From DTHT01 sp037444625 (GTDB lineage: Bacteria > Acidobacteriota > Terriglobia > Bryobacterales > Bryobacteraceae), in assembly GCA_037444625.1 (NCBI GenBank), contig JBBIMA010000009.1, positions 1 to 64,000 of the forward strand: a stretch of DNA of 64,000 bases, in the 5' to 3' direction. Below, piece after piece: positions 7,673-16,700 of the stretch; position 1 is the stretch's first letter, and the number at the start of each line of letters is the position of its first letter. The notes beneath the pieces were generated by a model. It was given only the letters and a program-made list of their open reading frames with translations. It made no database searches and was not told the origin of the DNA. Made by a program: the position numbers and the translations under genes.

Positions 7673-8563
7673 TTAACCGTTCGGGCGGGCCTGCTCCAAA
7701 ACCACCTGGATGAATCCCAGGGCCGCCTTGGAGAGCGCCTTGTCCTTGCGGTAGATCAAGGCCAGCCTTCGGACCATCGGCTCGGGCGCCAGCGAAAGGG
7801 CGACCAGAGCGCCCCGCGCCTCTTCGGCCCGGCAATGCGAGGCCGCCAGGAAAGAAACGCCCAGGCCGGAGATTACGAAGCGCTTGATCATCTCCGTCGA
7901 GTCCAGCTCCATGACGATGTGCAGGTTCTCCTCGAACGGCTCCAGCCACTGGTTCAGGCGCGCCCGTGTGGTTCCGTACTTGGGCAGGATCAGCGGCAGG
8001 GCGGCGGCCTGGGCGGCGGTCACGCCCGGCGAGCCGGCCAGCGGATGCCCGGCCGGGGCGATCAGCTTGATTTCGTCGCTGTGGATCTTGACCACCTCCA
8101 GCTTGCGCTCCTGGAGGGGAAGCTGCGCGATGCCGAAATCCACCTGGTTCTCCAGGACGGCTTCGGCCACTCGGCGCCCGTAGACCCGCTCGATGCGCAG
8201 TTGTACGTTGGGAAAGCGCCGGTGGTATTCCGAGAAAACCTCGGGCAGCACGTAGATGCAAGTGGCTTCGTTGGCCGCAATCGCCAGCTCGCCGCGCGGC
8301 GAGCGCTCCAGCTCGTGAATGGCGTCTTGCGCCTGGCGCCGCAACTCGAGGATGCGGGCGGCGTATTGGGCGAAAATCTTGCCTGCCGGGGTGAGCGAGA
8401 TGCGGCTGCCGAAGCGGTCGAACAGCGGGGCGTCGAGTTCCTGTTCGAGCTGCCGGATCTGCGCGCTGATGGCGGGCTGCGTGCGAAAGCAGGTTTCCGC
8501 CGCCTTGGAGAAGCTCTTCAGGCGGACGATTTCCAGGAAAGTGTGTAACTGGTCCAAGTCCAT
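7673..8563 (-). CDS. LysR-type transcriptional regulator
   Basis: A 296-residue LysR regulator. The N-terminal winged helix-turn-helix (residues 1-60, MDLDQLHTFLEIV ... FSKAAETCFRTQPAISAQIRQLE) is followed by the two-lobe effector domain starting near GELAIAANEAT. The start is at MDLDQLHTF, where the family begins; upstream codons do not fit. It is divergently arranged to hutI across a 304-bp region, the usual layout of a LysR gene and its target, so control of the hutI-ftcD-lipA operon is plausible but unproved. The effector cannot be read from sequence. Confidence 0.92.
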   Translation of the reverse strand: MDLDQLHTFLEIVRLKSFSKAAETCFRTQPAISAQIRQLEQELDAPLFDRFGSRISLTPAGKIFAQYAARILELRRQAQDAIHELERSPRGELAIAANEATCIYVLPEVFSEYHRRFPNVQLRIERVYGRRVAEAVLENQVDFGIAQLPLQERKLEVVKIHSDEIKLIAPAGHPLAGSPGVTAAQAAALPLILPKYGTTRARLNQWLEPFEENLHIVMELDSTEMIKRFVISGLGVSFLAASHCRAEEARGALVALSLAPEPMVRRLALIYRKDKALSKAALGFIQVVLEQARPNG

Positions 8564-8867
8564 AACGCCGGCGCCCGCCGCGCGCCAGAAAAAATCTGAA
8601 TCGGGCGGATAGAAACTTTGTATTTCCCTTGCTTCGGAAAAGCTGGTACTAATTGTAGCAATTGATCCCCGGGTGGTGCGGTCGCCGCGCGGAGGCCTTT
8701 GGGGCGCCGCGCGGGGTATGACAACGGTGAGAACGCCGCAGCCTCGCACCGGACCGCGCCCCCAACCCGGGGCTTCCCTGGGCGGCCGGCGGATGCTATG
8801 CTGAAACGGTTGCGCCGGTCCGAGAACCGGAACGCAGCCTGACGGCCATCCGCAAGCTCACCTCCCG
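8564..8867. promoter_or_regulatory. LysR-hutI divergent regulatory region
   Basis: 304 bp without a convincing gene. It contains an inverted repeat AATTG-TAG-CAATT at 8651-8663 in the most AT-rich part, a candidate LysR site; the same dyad reads TACAAT on the minus strand and could be the LysR -10. A TATGCT at 8797-8802 could be a hutI -10. A foldable element covers 8789-8853. hutI has no Shine-Dalgarno. Confidence 0.4.
8789..8853 (+). ncRNA. Candidate structured leader upstream of hutI
   Basis: A perfect 7-bp outer pair (GCGGATG 8789-8795 with CATCCGC 8847-8853) encloses a hairpin TGCG-CCGGT / ACCGG-aa-CGCA around 8811-8836. This could be a 5' leader structure of the hutI operon. No known riboswitch consensus was recognised. 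It is only transcribed whole if the start site lies upstream of 8789, which the TATGCT at 8797 would contradict. Confidence 0.22.
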
Positions 8868-10127
8868 ATGGGCGCCGCGTTACTGGTGCGCGGGGCGCGT
8901 CAACTGCTGACGTTGCGCGGCCCCGGCGGGCCCCGCCGTGGCTCGACCTTGAAAGACTTGGGACTGATCGAGGACGGCGCCGTGCTGATCCGGGAGGGGG
9001 TCATCGTCTCGGTCGGGCCCAGCCGGCGGGTGGAAAACCTCAAGGAAGCCCGGCAAGCCGAGGAGATTGACGCCGCCGGGCGGCTGGTCATGCCCGGCTT
9101 CGTGGACTGCCACACCCACCTGATCTGCGGCCCCTGGCGGCTTTCCGAGCAGCCGAGGGAGGCGCCGGACGGGCAACCGGCCGGAAACGCTCCCCTGACT
9201 GTGCGCCTGTCGCGCGGCGTCTCCACTCGACGACTGGAACTGGAAGCGCGCCGCAGGATTGCCGGCCTGATCCGCCACGGCACCCTGGCGGTGGAGGTCA
9301 AGACCGGCTACGGTCAGGACGAACGGGGCGAATTGCGCACCTTGCGGGCGGCGGCCGCGCTCCGGGGCGGCCCTTTGGACGTCATCCCCACCTACCAGGG
9401 CCTCGGAGCGCTGCCTGCGGAGTCCGCCTCTCGTCCGGAAGAGTACCTGGAATGGGTCTGCTCTCACATGCTGCCCTTGGTTCGCCGGCGCCGCCTGGCG
9501 CGCTTCGCGGACGCCGTTTGCCTGCCGGAGGTCTTCCGGCCCGAGCATGCACGGCGCTACCTGGTGCGGGCCGCCGAGCTGGGCTTCCGGCTCAAGGTGC
9601 ATGCCGGGCGCTTCGGCCCCGACGGCCTGGCCCGTCTGGCGGTCGAGCTGGGGGCGGTGAGCGCCGACCACTTGGTTCACATCAACCGCGAGGAGATCGC
9701 CGCGCTGGCCGCCTCGGACACGGTGGCCACCCTGGTGCCTGGGGCGGTCTTCCAAGAGGGATCGGATCGCTATCCGCCGGCGCGGGAGCTGATCGAGGCC
9801 GGCGCGGCGGTGGCGCTGGCCAGCGGCTTCAGCCCCGGGGGCTGCGCCAGTTACAGCATGCCCATGGTCGTGGCCTTGGCCTGCCGCCGGATGGGTATGA
9901 CCCCGGCGGAGGCCATCGCCGCCGCCACCATCAACGCCGCCCATGCCCTGGGGGCCGCCGCCCGTCTGGGCTCGATCGAGCCCGGCAAGCAAGCCGACCT
10001 GGTGCTGTTCGATGTGGCCGACTACCGCGAGATCCCTTACCATTTTGGGGTGAACCTGACGCGCCTGGTGATCAAAGGAGGCGCCGTCCTCTACCGGCAG
10101 GGAGAGATCCGTTGGGAGGAAGACTGA
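8868..10127 (+). CDS. hutI: Imidazolonepropionase
   Basis: A 419-residue metal-dependent amidohydrolase that opens 4-imidazolone-5-propanoate to N-formimino-L-glutamate, third step of histidine degradation. Family marks are QLLTLRGPGGPRRG near the N terminus, the metal motif DCHTHLI, VEVKTGYGQ, KVHAGRFG, SADHLVHI and the C-terminal TINAAHALG and PGKQADLVLFD. Length is typical (about 405-420). The start ATG has no Shine-Dalgarno. It overlaps ftcD by 16 bp, and the products act in sequence, so co-translation is likely. hutH and hutU are outside the window. Confidence 0.93.
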   Translation: MGAALLVRGARQLLTLRGPGGPRRGSTLKDLGLIEDGAVLIREGVIVSVGPSRRVENLKEARQAEEIDAAGRLVMPGFVDCHTHLICGPWRLSEQPREAPDGQPAGNAPLTVRLSRGVSTRRLELEARRRIAGLIRHGTLAVEVKTGYGQDERGELRTLRAAAALRGGPLDVIPTYQGLGALPAESASRPEEYLEWVCSHMLPLVRRRRLARFADAVCLPEVFRPEHARRYLVRAAELGFRLKVHAGRFGPDGLARLAVELGAVSADHLVHINREEIAALAASDTVATLVPGAVFQEGSDRYPPARELIEAGAAVALASGFSPGGCASYSMPMVVALACRRMGMTPAEAIAAATINAAHALGAAARLGSIEPGKQADLVLFDVADYREIPYHFGVNLTRLVIKGGAVLYRQGEIRWEED

Positions 10128-11035
10128 TCGAGTGCGTCCCCAACTTTTCCGAGGGACGCGACGAAGGGGTGGTTGAGCGGATCGCGGCCGCGATGGCCTC
10201 GGTCGCGGGCGTGGCTGTTCTGGACCGGCAGCTTGATCCCGACCACAACCGCTCGGTGATTACCCTGGCCGGAGGGCCGGAGGCGGTGGCCGAAGCGGCC
10301 GTGCGCGGCGTGGGCCGGGCGGTTGAGCTGATTGACTTGCATCGCCACCGGGGCGTGCATCCGCGCATCGGCGCGGCCGACGTGGTGCCCTTCGTGCCTC
10401 TGGAGGGCGTGAGCCTACAGGATTGTGCCGCTCTGGCCCGGCAGGCCGGGGAGGAAATCTGGCGCCGCCATCGCGTGCCGGTGTATTTTTACGAGGCCGC
10501 CGCCCTGCGCGCCGATCGCGCGAACCTGGAACAGATCCGCCGCGGGCAGTTCGAGCGCCTGCGCCAGGAGGCGCTCGTCAATCCCGAGCGCCGGCCGGAC
10601 CTGGGCGGGCCCGGCCTGCATCCCACCGCCGGGGCGGTGGCCGTGGGAGCGCGGAAGTTTCTGATCGCCTACAACATCAACCTGGCCTGCCCGGAGGTGG
10701 AGATCGCCCGCCGGATCGCGCGCGCCATCCGCTCTTCCTCAGGCGGGTTTCCGCATGTGAAGGCGATCGGCGTCAAGCTGGAATCCCGCGGCGCAGCCCA
10801 GGTCTCGATCAATTTCACGGACTTCGATCAGACGCCCATGGAAGAGGTCTACCAAGCCGTCCGCCGGGAGGCGGAACGCCACGGCGTTGCCCTGGCCGAT
10901 AGCGAGATCGTGGGCCTGATTCCCCTCCGGGCCTTCCAACAGGCGCCCGAGTTCTACCGGCGCTGCCGGAATTTCCGGCCGGACCGGGTGCTGGAGGAGC
11001 GTTTAGGGGCGCTAGAATCGAAGGAGTGCCCGTAA
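10112..11035 (+). CDS. ftcD: Glutamate formimidoyltransferase
   Basis: A 307-residue protein matching the formiminotransferase domain only, without the cyclodeaminase half found in animal FTCD. It moves the formimino group from N-formimino-L-glutamate to tetrahydrofolate. The opening LIECVPNFSEGRD is diagnostic, followed by DPDHNRSVIT, HRGVHPRIGAADVVPF, GPGLHPTAGAVAVGARKFLIAYNIN and VKAIGVKL. TTG at 10112 is preferred as start because GGAGAG lies 5 nt upstream; it overlaps hutI by 16 bp. A separate formiminotetrahydrofolate cyclodeaminase would be needed elsewhere. Confidence 0.92.
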   Translation: MGGRLIECVPNFSEGRDEGVVERIAAAMASVAGVAVLDRQLDPDHNRSVITLAGGPEAVAEAAVRGVGRAVELIDLHRHRGVHPRIGAADVVPFVPLEGVSLQDCAALARQAGEEIWRRHRVPVYFYEAAALRADRANLEQIRRGQFERLRQEALVNPERRPDLGGPGLHPTAGAVAVGARKFLIAYNINLACPEVEIARRIARAIRSSSGGFPHVKAIGVKLESRGAAQVSINFTDFDQTPMEEVYQAVRREAERHGVALADSEIVGLIPLRAFQQAPEFYRRCRNFRPDRVLEERLGALESKECP

Positions 11036-12105
11036 CCATCCCAGTCGCGCGATCCGCGCGCCCGCCCTGGCTGCGCGCCCCCGCGCCCGGCGGCGAAGGC
11101 TACCGGGAGCTGAAAGCTCTGGTAGGCCGCCTGGGATTGCACACGGTTTGCGAAAGCGCCGCCTGCCCCAATATCGGCGAGTGCTGGAACCAGCGGACCG
11201 CCACCTTCATGATCCTGGGCAACGTCTGTACGCGTCGCTGCGGCTTCTGCGCGGTGCTCAAGGGCGCGCCTTTGCCGGTGGACTACGACGAGCCGCGCCG
11301 GGTGGCGGAAGCGGTGGCCGAGCTGGGGTTGCGCCATGCGGTCGTCACCAGCGTCAACCGCGACGATCGCAAGGACGGCGGCGCCGAGCTGTTCGCCCTC
11401 ACGATCCAGGCCATTCGCCGGCGGGCGCCGCAGTGCCGCATCGAGGTGTTGATTCCGGATTTCCGCGGTTCGCGCGCCGCCCTGGAGCGCGTGCTGGAGG
11501 CCGGCCCCGACGTGCTCAACCACAATCTGGAGACCGTTCCGCGGTTGTACCGTCAGGCCCGGCCGGGCGCCCGTTATGAATGGTCGCTCGAGTTGCTGGC
11601 CTACTCCAAGCGCCGGCGCCCGGAGCTGGCCGCCAAGTCCGGCTTGATGCTCGGGTTGGGGGAGAGCCCGGAGGAGGTCCTGGCGGTGATGCGTGACTTG
11701 GCCGAGCGCCGGGTGGACATCCTCACCCTGGGCCAGTACCTCAGCCCTTCGGCCGCCCATCTGCCGGTGGCGCGCTTCGTCCCGCCCGAGGAGTTCGCCG
11801 AGCTGGGAAGGGCCGCGCGCCGGATGGGCTTTCGTCACGTGGAATCCGGCCCCCTGGTGCGCAGCTCCTACCACGCGGCCCGAGCGCTCGGGCGCTGCTC
11901 AGCGCTGCCGTCCGGGGTAGCGGAATTGCACGTAGGCCAGCAGGAAGAAGCCGGCCGCCACCAGGAACCGCAAGCCGATCTGCCAGGGGCGCGCCCCGGC
12001 CACCAGCAGCCGCAGGCCCAGCAGCAGGAAGCCCAGGCCGATCGCCAGGTACCAGCAGGCGAACCAGCGCGCCCGGCTCATGGCGGCTCCCTCCGGTTAG
12101 TGTAG
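11026..12105 (+). CDS. lipA: Lipoyl synthase with a non-family C-terminal read-through tail
   Basis: A radical-SAM enzyme that inserts two sulfurs into octanoyl chains on lipoyl domains. The auxiliary cluster CX4CX5C is C42, C47, C53; the SAM cluster CX3CX2C is C68, C72, C75; the C-terminal VRSSYHA carries the serine ligand. GTG 11026 overlaps ftcD by 10 bp. Residues 1-288 are a complete LipA; the family normally ends at about this point. The remaining 71 residues are Gln/Ala/Pro-rich and are the antisense of a small membrane-protein gene. Another frame has a stop at 11918-11920, so an ancestral stop was probably lost by a frameshift or substitution. The core should be functional. Confidence 0.93.
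   Translation: MPVTIPVARSARPPWLRAPAPGGEGYRELKALVGRLGLHTVCESAACPNIGECWNQRTATFMILGNVCTRRCGFCAVLKGAPLPVDYDEPRRVAEAVAELGLRHAVVTSVNRDDRKDGGAELFALTIQAIRRRAPQCRIEVLIPDFRGSRAALERVLEAGPDVLNHNLETVPRLYRQARPGARYEWSLELLAYSKRRRPELAAKSGLMLGLGESPEEVLAVMRDLAERRVDILTLGQYLSPSAAHLPVARFVPPEEFAELGRAARRMGFRHVESGPLVRSSYHAARALGRCSALPSGVAELHVGQQEEAGRHQEPQADLPGARPGHQQPQAQQQEAQADRQVPAGEPARPAHGGSLRLV
11899..12081 (-). CDS. 60-residue two-helix membrane protein nested antisense in lipA
   Basis: A short gene wholly inside the C-terminal tail of lipA on the other strand. The product starts MSRARWFACWYLAIG and has two hydrophobic helices (about residues 8-28 and 34-53) joined by a short ARPWQIG turn, ending basic. A GGAGGGAG Shine-Dalgarno sits about 7 nt before its ATG. 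The hydrophobic pattern and ribosome site argue that this is the real gene in the interval and the opposite-strand Gln-rich tail is its shadow. No family is recognised. Confidence 0.55.
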   Translation of the reverse strand: MSRARWFACWYLAIGLGFLLLGLRLLVAGARPWQIGLRFLVAAGFFLLAYVQFRYPGRQR

Positions 12106-12114
12106 CAGCCGGCG

Positions 12115-13545
12115 CTACAGGGCCCGGCAAACGATGCGGAACACGTAGGCGTACTTGGAGGGCCGGCGCGCCGGCGGTTCGATGAGCAGGGCGTCAGGCT
12201 CGAGCCGCCACCGGATCGGTTCAGCCAGGCCCAGCATCTCGACCCGCAGGACCGGCTTGCCCGCCAGCGAAGTCAGCCGCAGCGGCTCTTCGGGCCACTC
12301 CAACGCGATGGCATAGAGCGTGTTGCCCTTGCGGGTGAAACGCACGTCGCCGTCCTTGTGGGTGTCCCAGGGTCGCGTGCCGTAGATCGCCTCGCCGTTG
12401 ACTTTCAGCCATTCGCCTACGCCGCGCAGGGTCTGTTGCATGGGGTCCGGGATCAGGCCGTCGGCCCGGGGGCCGATGTTGATCAGCAGATTGCCGTTCT
12501 TGCTGACCACGTCCGCCAGGTAGTCCACCAGCTCGTTGGCGGTCATGTAGTGGCCGGGCGGCAGGCGGCGGTTGTAACCCCAGGAGGTGGGATCCAGCGA
12601 ATCGCAGGTCTCCCACTTCTCCCACCCGATGCGTTGCATTCTGGCGCGCTCCGGGGTGGCGAAATCGCCCAGCATTCCGCCGTCGGTGTCCCGGCCCCAG
12701 CGGTCGTTGGCGGCGACCTGCTCGGGGTCGGGCGAGTGGTTGTAGAAGTAGGCGAGCACTTCTTTGCTGCCCCAGTAGTCGGCCGGCAGCGGATTGCCCC
12801 GGGCGTCGCGCACCGGCCCTACGCTCACGTCGCCCCAGAGGATGTCGGGCTGGTAGAGGTCCACCAGCTCTTTGATGGAATTGTTCATGTACTGGACCCA
12901 ATCCCGGCCGGGATATCGGGGATCCCAGAAGGTGTAGGTGGTGTTGTGGTAGAAGCCCATTTTCATGCCCCGGCGGCGGACCGCCCGGAGCAGGTCGCCT
13001 GCCAGGTCGCGCTCGGGGCCCATGCGGAAGGCATTGCGCTCGGTGTACTTGCTGGGCCAGAGGGCGAACTCGTCGCCGTGCTTGGCGGTCAGCACGACGT
13101 AGCGGGCGCCCGCCTGGCGAAACAGTTCGGCCCAGGCCTCGGGATCGAATTTCTCGGCCCGGAACATGGGGATGAAGTCGTCGTAGGCGAAGTTGGGGCC
13201 CCAGTTTTCCAGATGGTAACGGTAGGCCTCCTCCCGGATGCCGGAGCGGAACAGATCTTCGGGGAGGTTGCCGCGGGCGGCGGTGTAAGGCGGCCCGCCG
13301 AACAGGAAGCCGAAGCGGGCTTTGGGGCTGATGAAAGCGACGTACCACTCGTGGAAGGCGGGCACCGCATAGGGTCCCCAGTGGATGAAGATGCCGAACT
13401 TGGCGTCCTCGAACCACTGCGGGGCCTTGTGCCGGCGCAGGGACTCGGTGGTGGGCTGGTAGGGCCCCTCGGCCGGCAGGGCGCCGGCGGCGAGCAGCAA
13501 GGCGCACAGCCAGGCGCCGCGACGGGGGCTGTCGGAGGGTTTCAT
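12115..13545 (-). CDS. Exported alpha-L-fucosidase (GH29)
   Basis: A 476-residue glycoside hydrolase family 29 enzyme that releases terminal alpha-L-fucose. A signal peptide (SPRRGAWLCALLLAAGALPAEG) precedes WFEDAKFGIFIHWG, YVVLTAKHGDEFALW, and the nucleophile Asp in DILWGD, all standard marks; GNLLINIGPRADG lies near the end of the barrel. The start is MKPSDSPRR because a signal peptide follows it and GGGAGGA lies 11 nt upstream. Export places it in the periplasm or outside. It stands alone between lipA and the activase gene, so its substrate partners are not shown by context. Confidence 0.92.
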   Translation of the reverse strand: MKPSDSPRRGAWLCALLLAAGALPAEGPYQPTTESLRRHKAPQWFEDAKFGIFIHWGPYAVPAFHEWYVAFISPKARFGFLFGGPPYTAARGNLPEDLFRSGIREEAYRYHLENWGPNFAYDDFIPMFRAEKFDPEAWAELFRQAGARYVVLTAKHGDEFALWPSKYTERNAFRMGPERDLAGDLLRAVRRRGMKMGFYHNTTYTFWDPRYPGRDWVQYMNNSIKELVDLYQPDILWGDVSVGPVRDARGNPLPADYWGSKEVLAYFYNHSPDPEQVAANDRWGRDTDGGMLGDFATPERARMQRIGWEKWETCDSLDPTSWGYNRRLPPGHYMTANELVDYLADVVSKNGNLLINIGPRADGLIPDPMQQTLRGVGEWLKVNGEAIYGTRPWDTHKDGDVRFTRKGNTLYAIALEWPEEPLRLTSLAGKPVLRVEMLGLAEPIRWRLEPDALLIEPPARRPSKYAYVFRIVCRAL

Positions 13546-13666
13546 CTCTGGCGTTCCTCCCGAACCGAAAAGATTGCGGGCGGCCGGGCCGCCGGGCGGC
13601 GCGTCTCTGTTCGACCCCGCAGGGGACACGCCCGCTGCGCAAAAGCGCCCTTCAGACCCGAATGGC

Positions 13667-13696
13667 TTCGGACTCCGCCGCCGAGCCCTGTATCAT
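13667..13696 (+). promoter_or_regulatory. Promoter of the activase operon
   Basis: TATCAT at 13691-13696 is a near-consensus -10, with a weak TTCGGA -35 18 bp upstream. Transcription would start near 13703, leaving room for the GGAGGAG ribosome site before ATG 13720. Confidence 0.35.
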
Positions 13697-13719
13697 AGAA
13701 CAAAGGCGTTCGGAGGAGC

Positions 13720-16700
13720 ATGGGCATCAACATCGGACTGGATATCGGGGCGATCAGCCTGAAGCTGGCGGCCCTGGGCGCGCCCGAGGACCGGCCGACG
13801 CTGGAGGCGCTGTGCGCCGCCCGGCCTGCCTTCCGCTTGCTGGACTGGGATTCACCCTCGGGCCGCCGCCCCGTGGTGATTTCCGAATACCGGCGCATCG
13901 CCGGCAGTCCCATCCAGTCGGCTTACGATCTGCTGCAAGAATTCTACGAGCTGGTGAGCGAGACGCGGATCGAGGGCTTGCGCGTGACGGGCTCGGGCAG
14001 CCGGACGATCGCCCGCATCCTGGGCATTTACTTCGAGAACGAGTTCAAGGCCATCGCCCGCATGATGAGCGCCTTCCATCCGGAGGTGCGGACGGTCTTC
14101 GAACTGGGGGGCGAGAGCGCCAAGTACCTGCGCCTGGAGCCGCAGGCGGAAACCGGCCGGCACGGCATCGTGGACTACGACCGCAGCGGCGAATGCGCCG
14201 CGGGCACGGGCTCGTTCCTGGACCAGCAGGCCTCGCGGCTGGATTACTCGGTCGAGGAGATCGGCGGGGTGGCCTGCACGGCGGGCTGCGCGGCGCGCAT
14301 CGCCGGGCGCTGTTCGGTCTTCGCCAAGTCCGACATGATCCACGCCCAGCAGAAGGGTTACAAGCCCGAGGAGATCCTGCGCGGCCTGTGCGACGCGGTG
14401 GCGCGCAACTTCAAGGCCGCGGTGGTGAAAGGCCGGAAGGTGACGCCGCCGGTGGCGCTGATCGGCGCGGTCTCGCAGAACATCGGCATCACCCGGGCGC
14501 TGCGCGAAGTGTTCCACCTGGGCCAGAGCGATCTGTTCGTGCCCGAGCTGTACGCTTGGTGCGGGGCGATCGGAACGGCCATGCTGGAGGCTGAGGAGAC
14601 GCGCAAGCGCTCCTTCGCCGAGATCCACCGCCTGGCGCAGCACGAGGCCGAGACTCAGCCCCAGGACGCCCGGCCCCTCTCGATGGAGAACGTGGTGCTG
14701 TTGCGCGACCGGGTGCTGCCTTACGTGCCGCCGCCGGGCGACGGCCCGATTCCGGCCTATCTGGGCATTGACATCGGCTCGGTCTCCACCAACGTGGTGG
14801 CGATTGACGCCGCCGGGGCGCTGATCCACGAGGTGTACTTGCGGACCGCCGGACGGCCCATCGAAGCGGTCGAGCAGGGCCTGAGCGAAGTGGATCGGTT
14901 CTGGGGCCGGCGCCTCCGGATCCTGGGAGTGGGCACCACCGGCTCGGGCCGCGAGCTGATCGCCGAGGTGGTGGGGGCCGACGTGGTCAACGACGAAATC
15001 ACGGCCCACAAGACGGGCGCCCTGCACGTCAGCCGGAGCTTCGGGCTGCCCCCGGTGGACACCATCTTCGAGATCGGCGGCCAGGACTCGAAATTCATCT
15101 CGATCGAGAACGGCGTGGTGGTGGACTTCGCCATGAACGAGGCCTGCGCCGCGGGCACCGGCTCGTTTCTGGAAGAGCAGGCCGAGAAGCTGGGCATCTC
15201 GATCAAGGGCGAGTTCGCGCGGCTGGCCCTGTCGGCGCCTGCGCCCACCCGGCTGGGCGAGCGCTGCACGGTCTTCATGGAGCGCGACGTCACCAGTTGG
15301 CTGCACAAGGGTGAGACCGTGCCCAACCTGGTGGCCGGGCTGGCCTACTCGGTGGCCTTGAACTATCTGAACCGCGTGGTGCGGGGGCGCAAGATCGGCC
15401 AGGTGATTTACTTCCAGGGCGGCACCGCGTACAACGACGCGGTGGCGGCGGCCTTCGCCGGCCTGCTGGGCAAGACCATCACCGTGCCGCCGCACAACGG
15501 CGTGATCGGCGCCATCGGCATGGCGTTGATCGCCCGGCAGTGGCATCAAGCCACCGGCGGGCGCAGCCGCTTCCGAGGCTACGATCTGAGCCGGCTCAAG
15601 ATGAGCTCGCGCGATTTCGTCTGCCAGGCCTGCTCGAACCTGTGCGAGATGAAGGAATTCGTCATCGAGGGGCAGAAGAGTTACTGGGGCGACAAGTGCT
15701 CGGACCGCTTCCGCAAGCCCTCGGCCACGGGGCGCAAGCCGGTGATCGAGGATCTGTTCGCCTTGCGCGAGACCATCCTGGAGCAGATCACCGGCCGGCC
15801 GCTCAACGCCCGGCCCGAGCCGGGGCGCGGCCGGCTGGTGATCGGGCTGCCGCGCGCTATGGCGATGCTGGACCAGTACCCCTTCTGGCACCGCTATTTC
15901 ACCGAGGCCGGCCTGGAGGTCGTGCTTTCGCCCGCCACCGATCCCAAGATCGCCGCCCAGGGCATCGAGATGGCCATCGCCCAGCCCTGCTACCCGGTGC
16001 AGATCGCCCACGGGCATGTGCAAGCGCTCATCGAGATGGGTGTGGACTACGTGCTGCTGTTGAACGTGCTGGACGCCGAGTCGGACCCCGCCTATCCCTG
16101 CATCGCCCATTACTGCCCCTGGAACCAGACCCTGCCCTGGGTGGTCCAGTCCACGCCCCAACTGGAGCCGCACAAGCATAAGTTCCTGATTCCCACCCTG
16201 CACTTTCAGCTCGGCCGCGACTACATCAAGCGCGCCCTGGCGGACACCGCGCGGCGCCTGGGCGTGGGGCGCCGGACGAGCGACCGGGCGGTGGACGCCG
16301 CCTATGCGGCCCAGCGCGACTTTCAGCAGCGGATGCTGGAGGCCGGCGCGCAGGCGCTGGAAATCCTGAAGCGCACCGGCGAGCCCGGCTTGATCATCGT
16401 CGGGCGGGGCTACAACATCTACGACCGCAACGTCAATTGCGACATCCCGCGCAAGTTGCGGCACCGTTACGGAGCCAACGTCATTCCGATTGATTTCCTG
16501 GTCAGCGGGCGGGAGCCGATCGCCGACCTGCATCCCAACATGTATTGGACTTCGGGCCAGAAGATCCTGGCCGCCGCGCGCCTGGCCCGCGAGCACCCGA
16601 ACCTGCACCTGATCTACATCTCGAATTTCAAGTGCGGGCCGGACTCCTACATCAAGCATTTCACCCGGGAGGCGGCCGGAGGGCCCTTCCTGGTGCTCCA

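Noticed and set aside
8811..8840. Small SRP RNA or THF riboswitch
   Set aside because: GCAGCC and an apical hairpin recall SRP RNA but the GGAA tetraloop and AGCAGCC motif are absent; no THF aptamer core is seen.
8789..8853. tRNA gene (7-bp acceptor-like stem followed by A)
   Set aside because: Only 65 nt, no T-loop TTCRA sequence, no anticodon arm of 5+7+5. Kept only as a possible structured leader.
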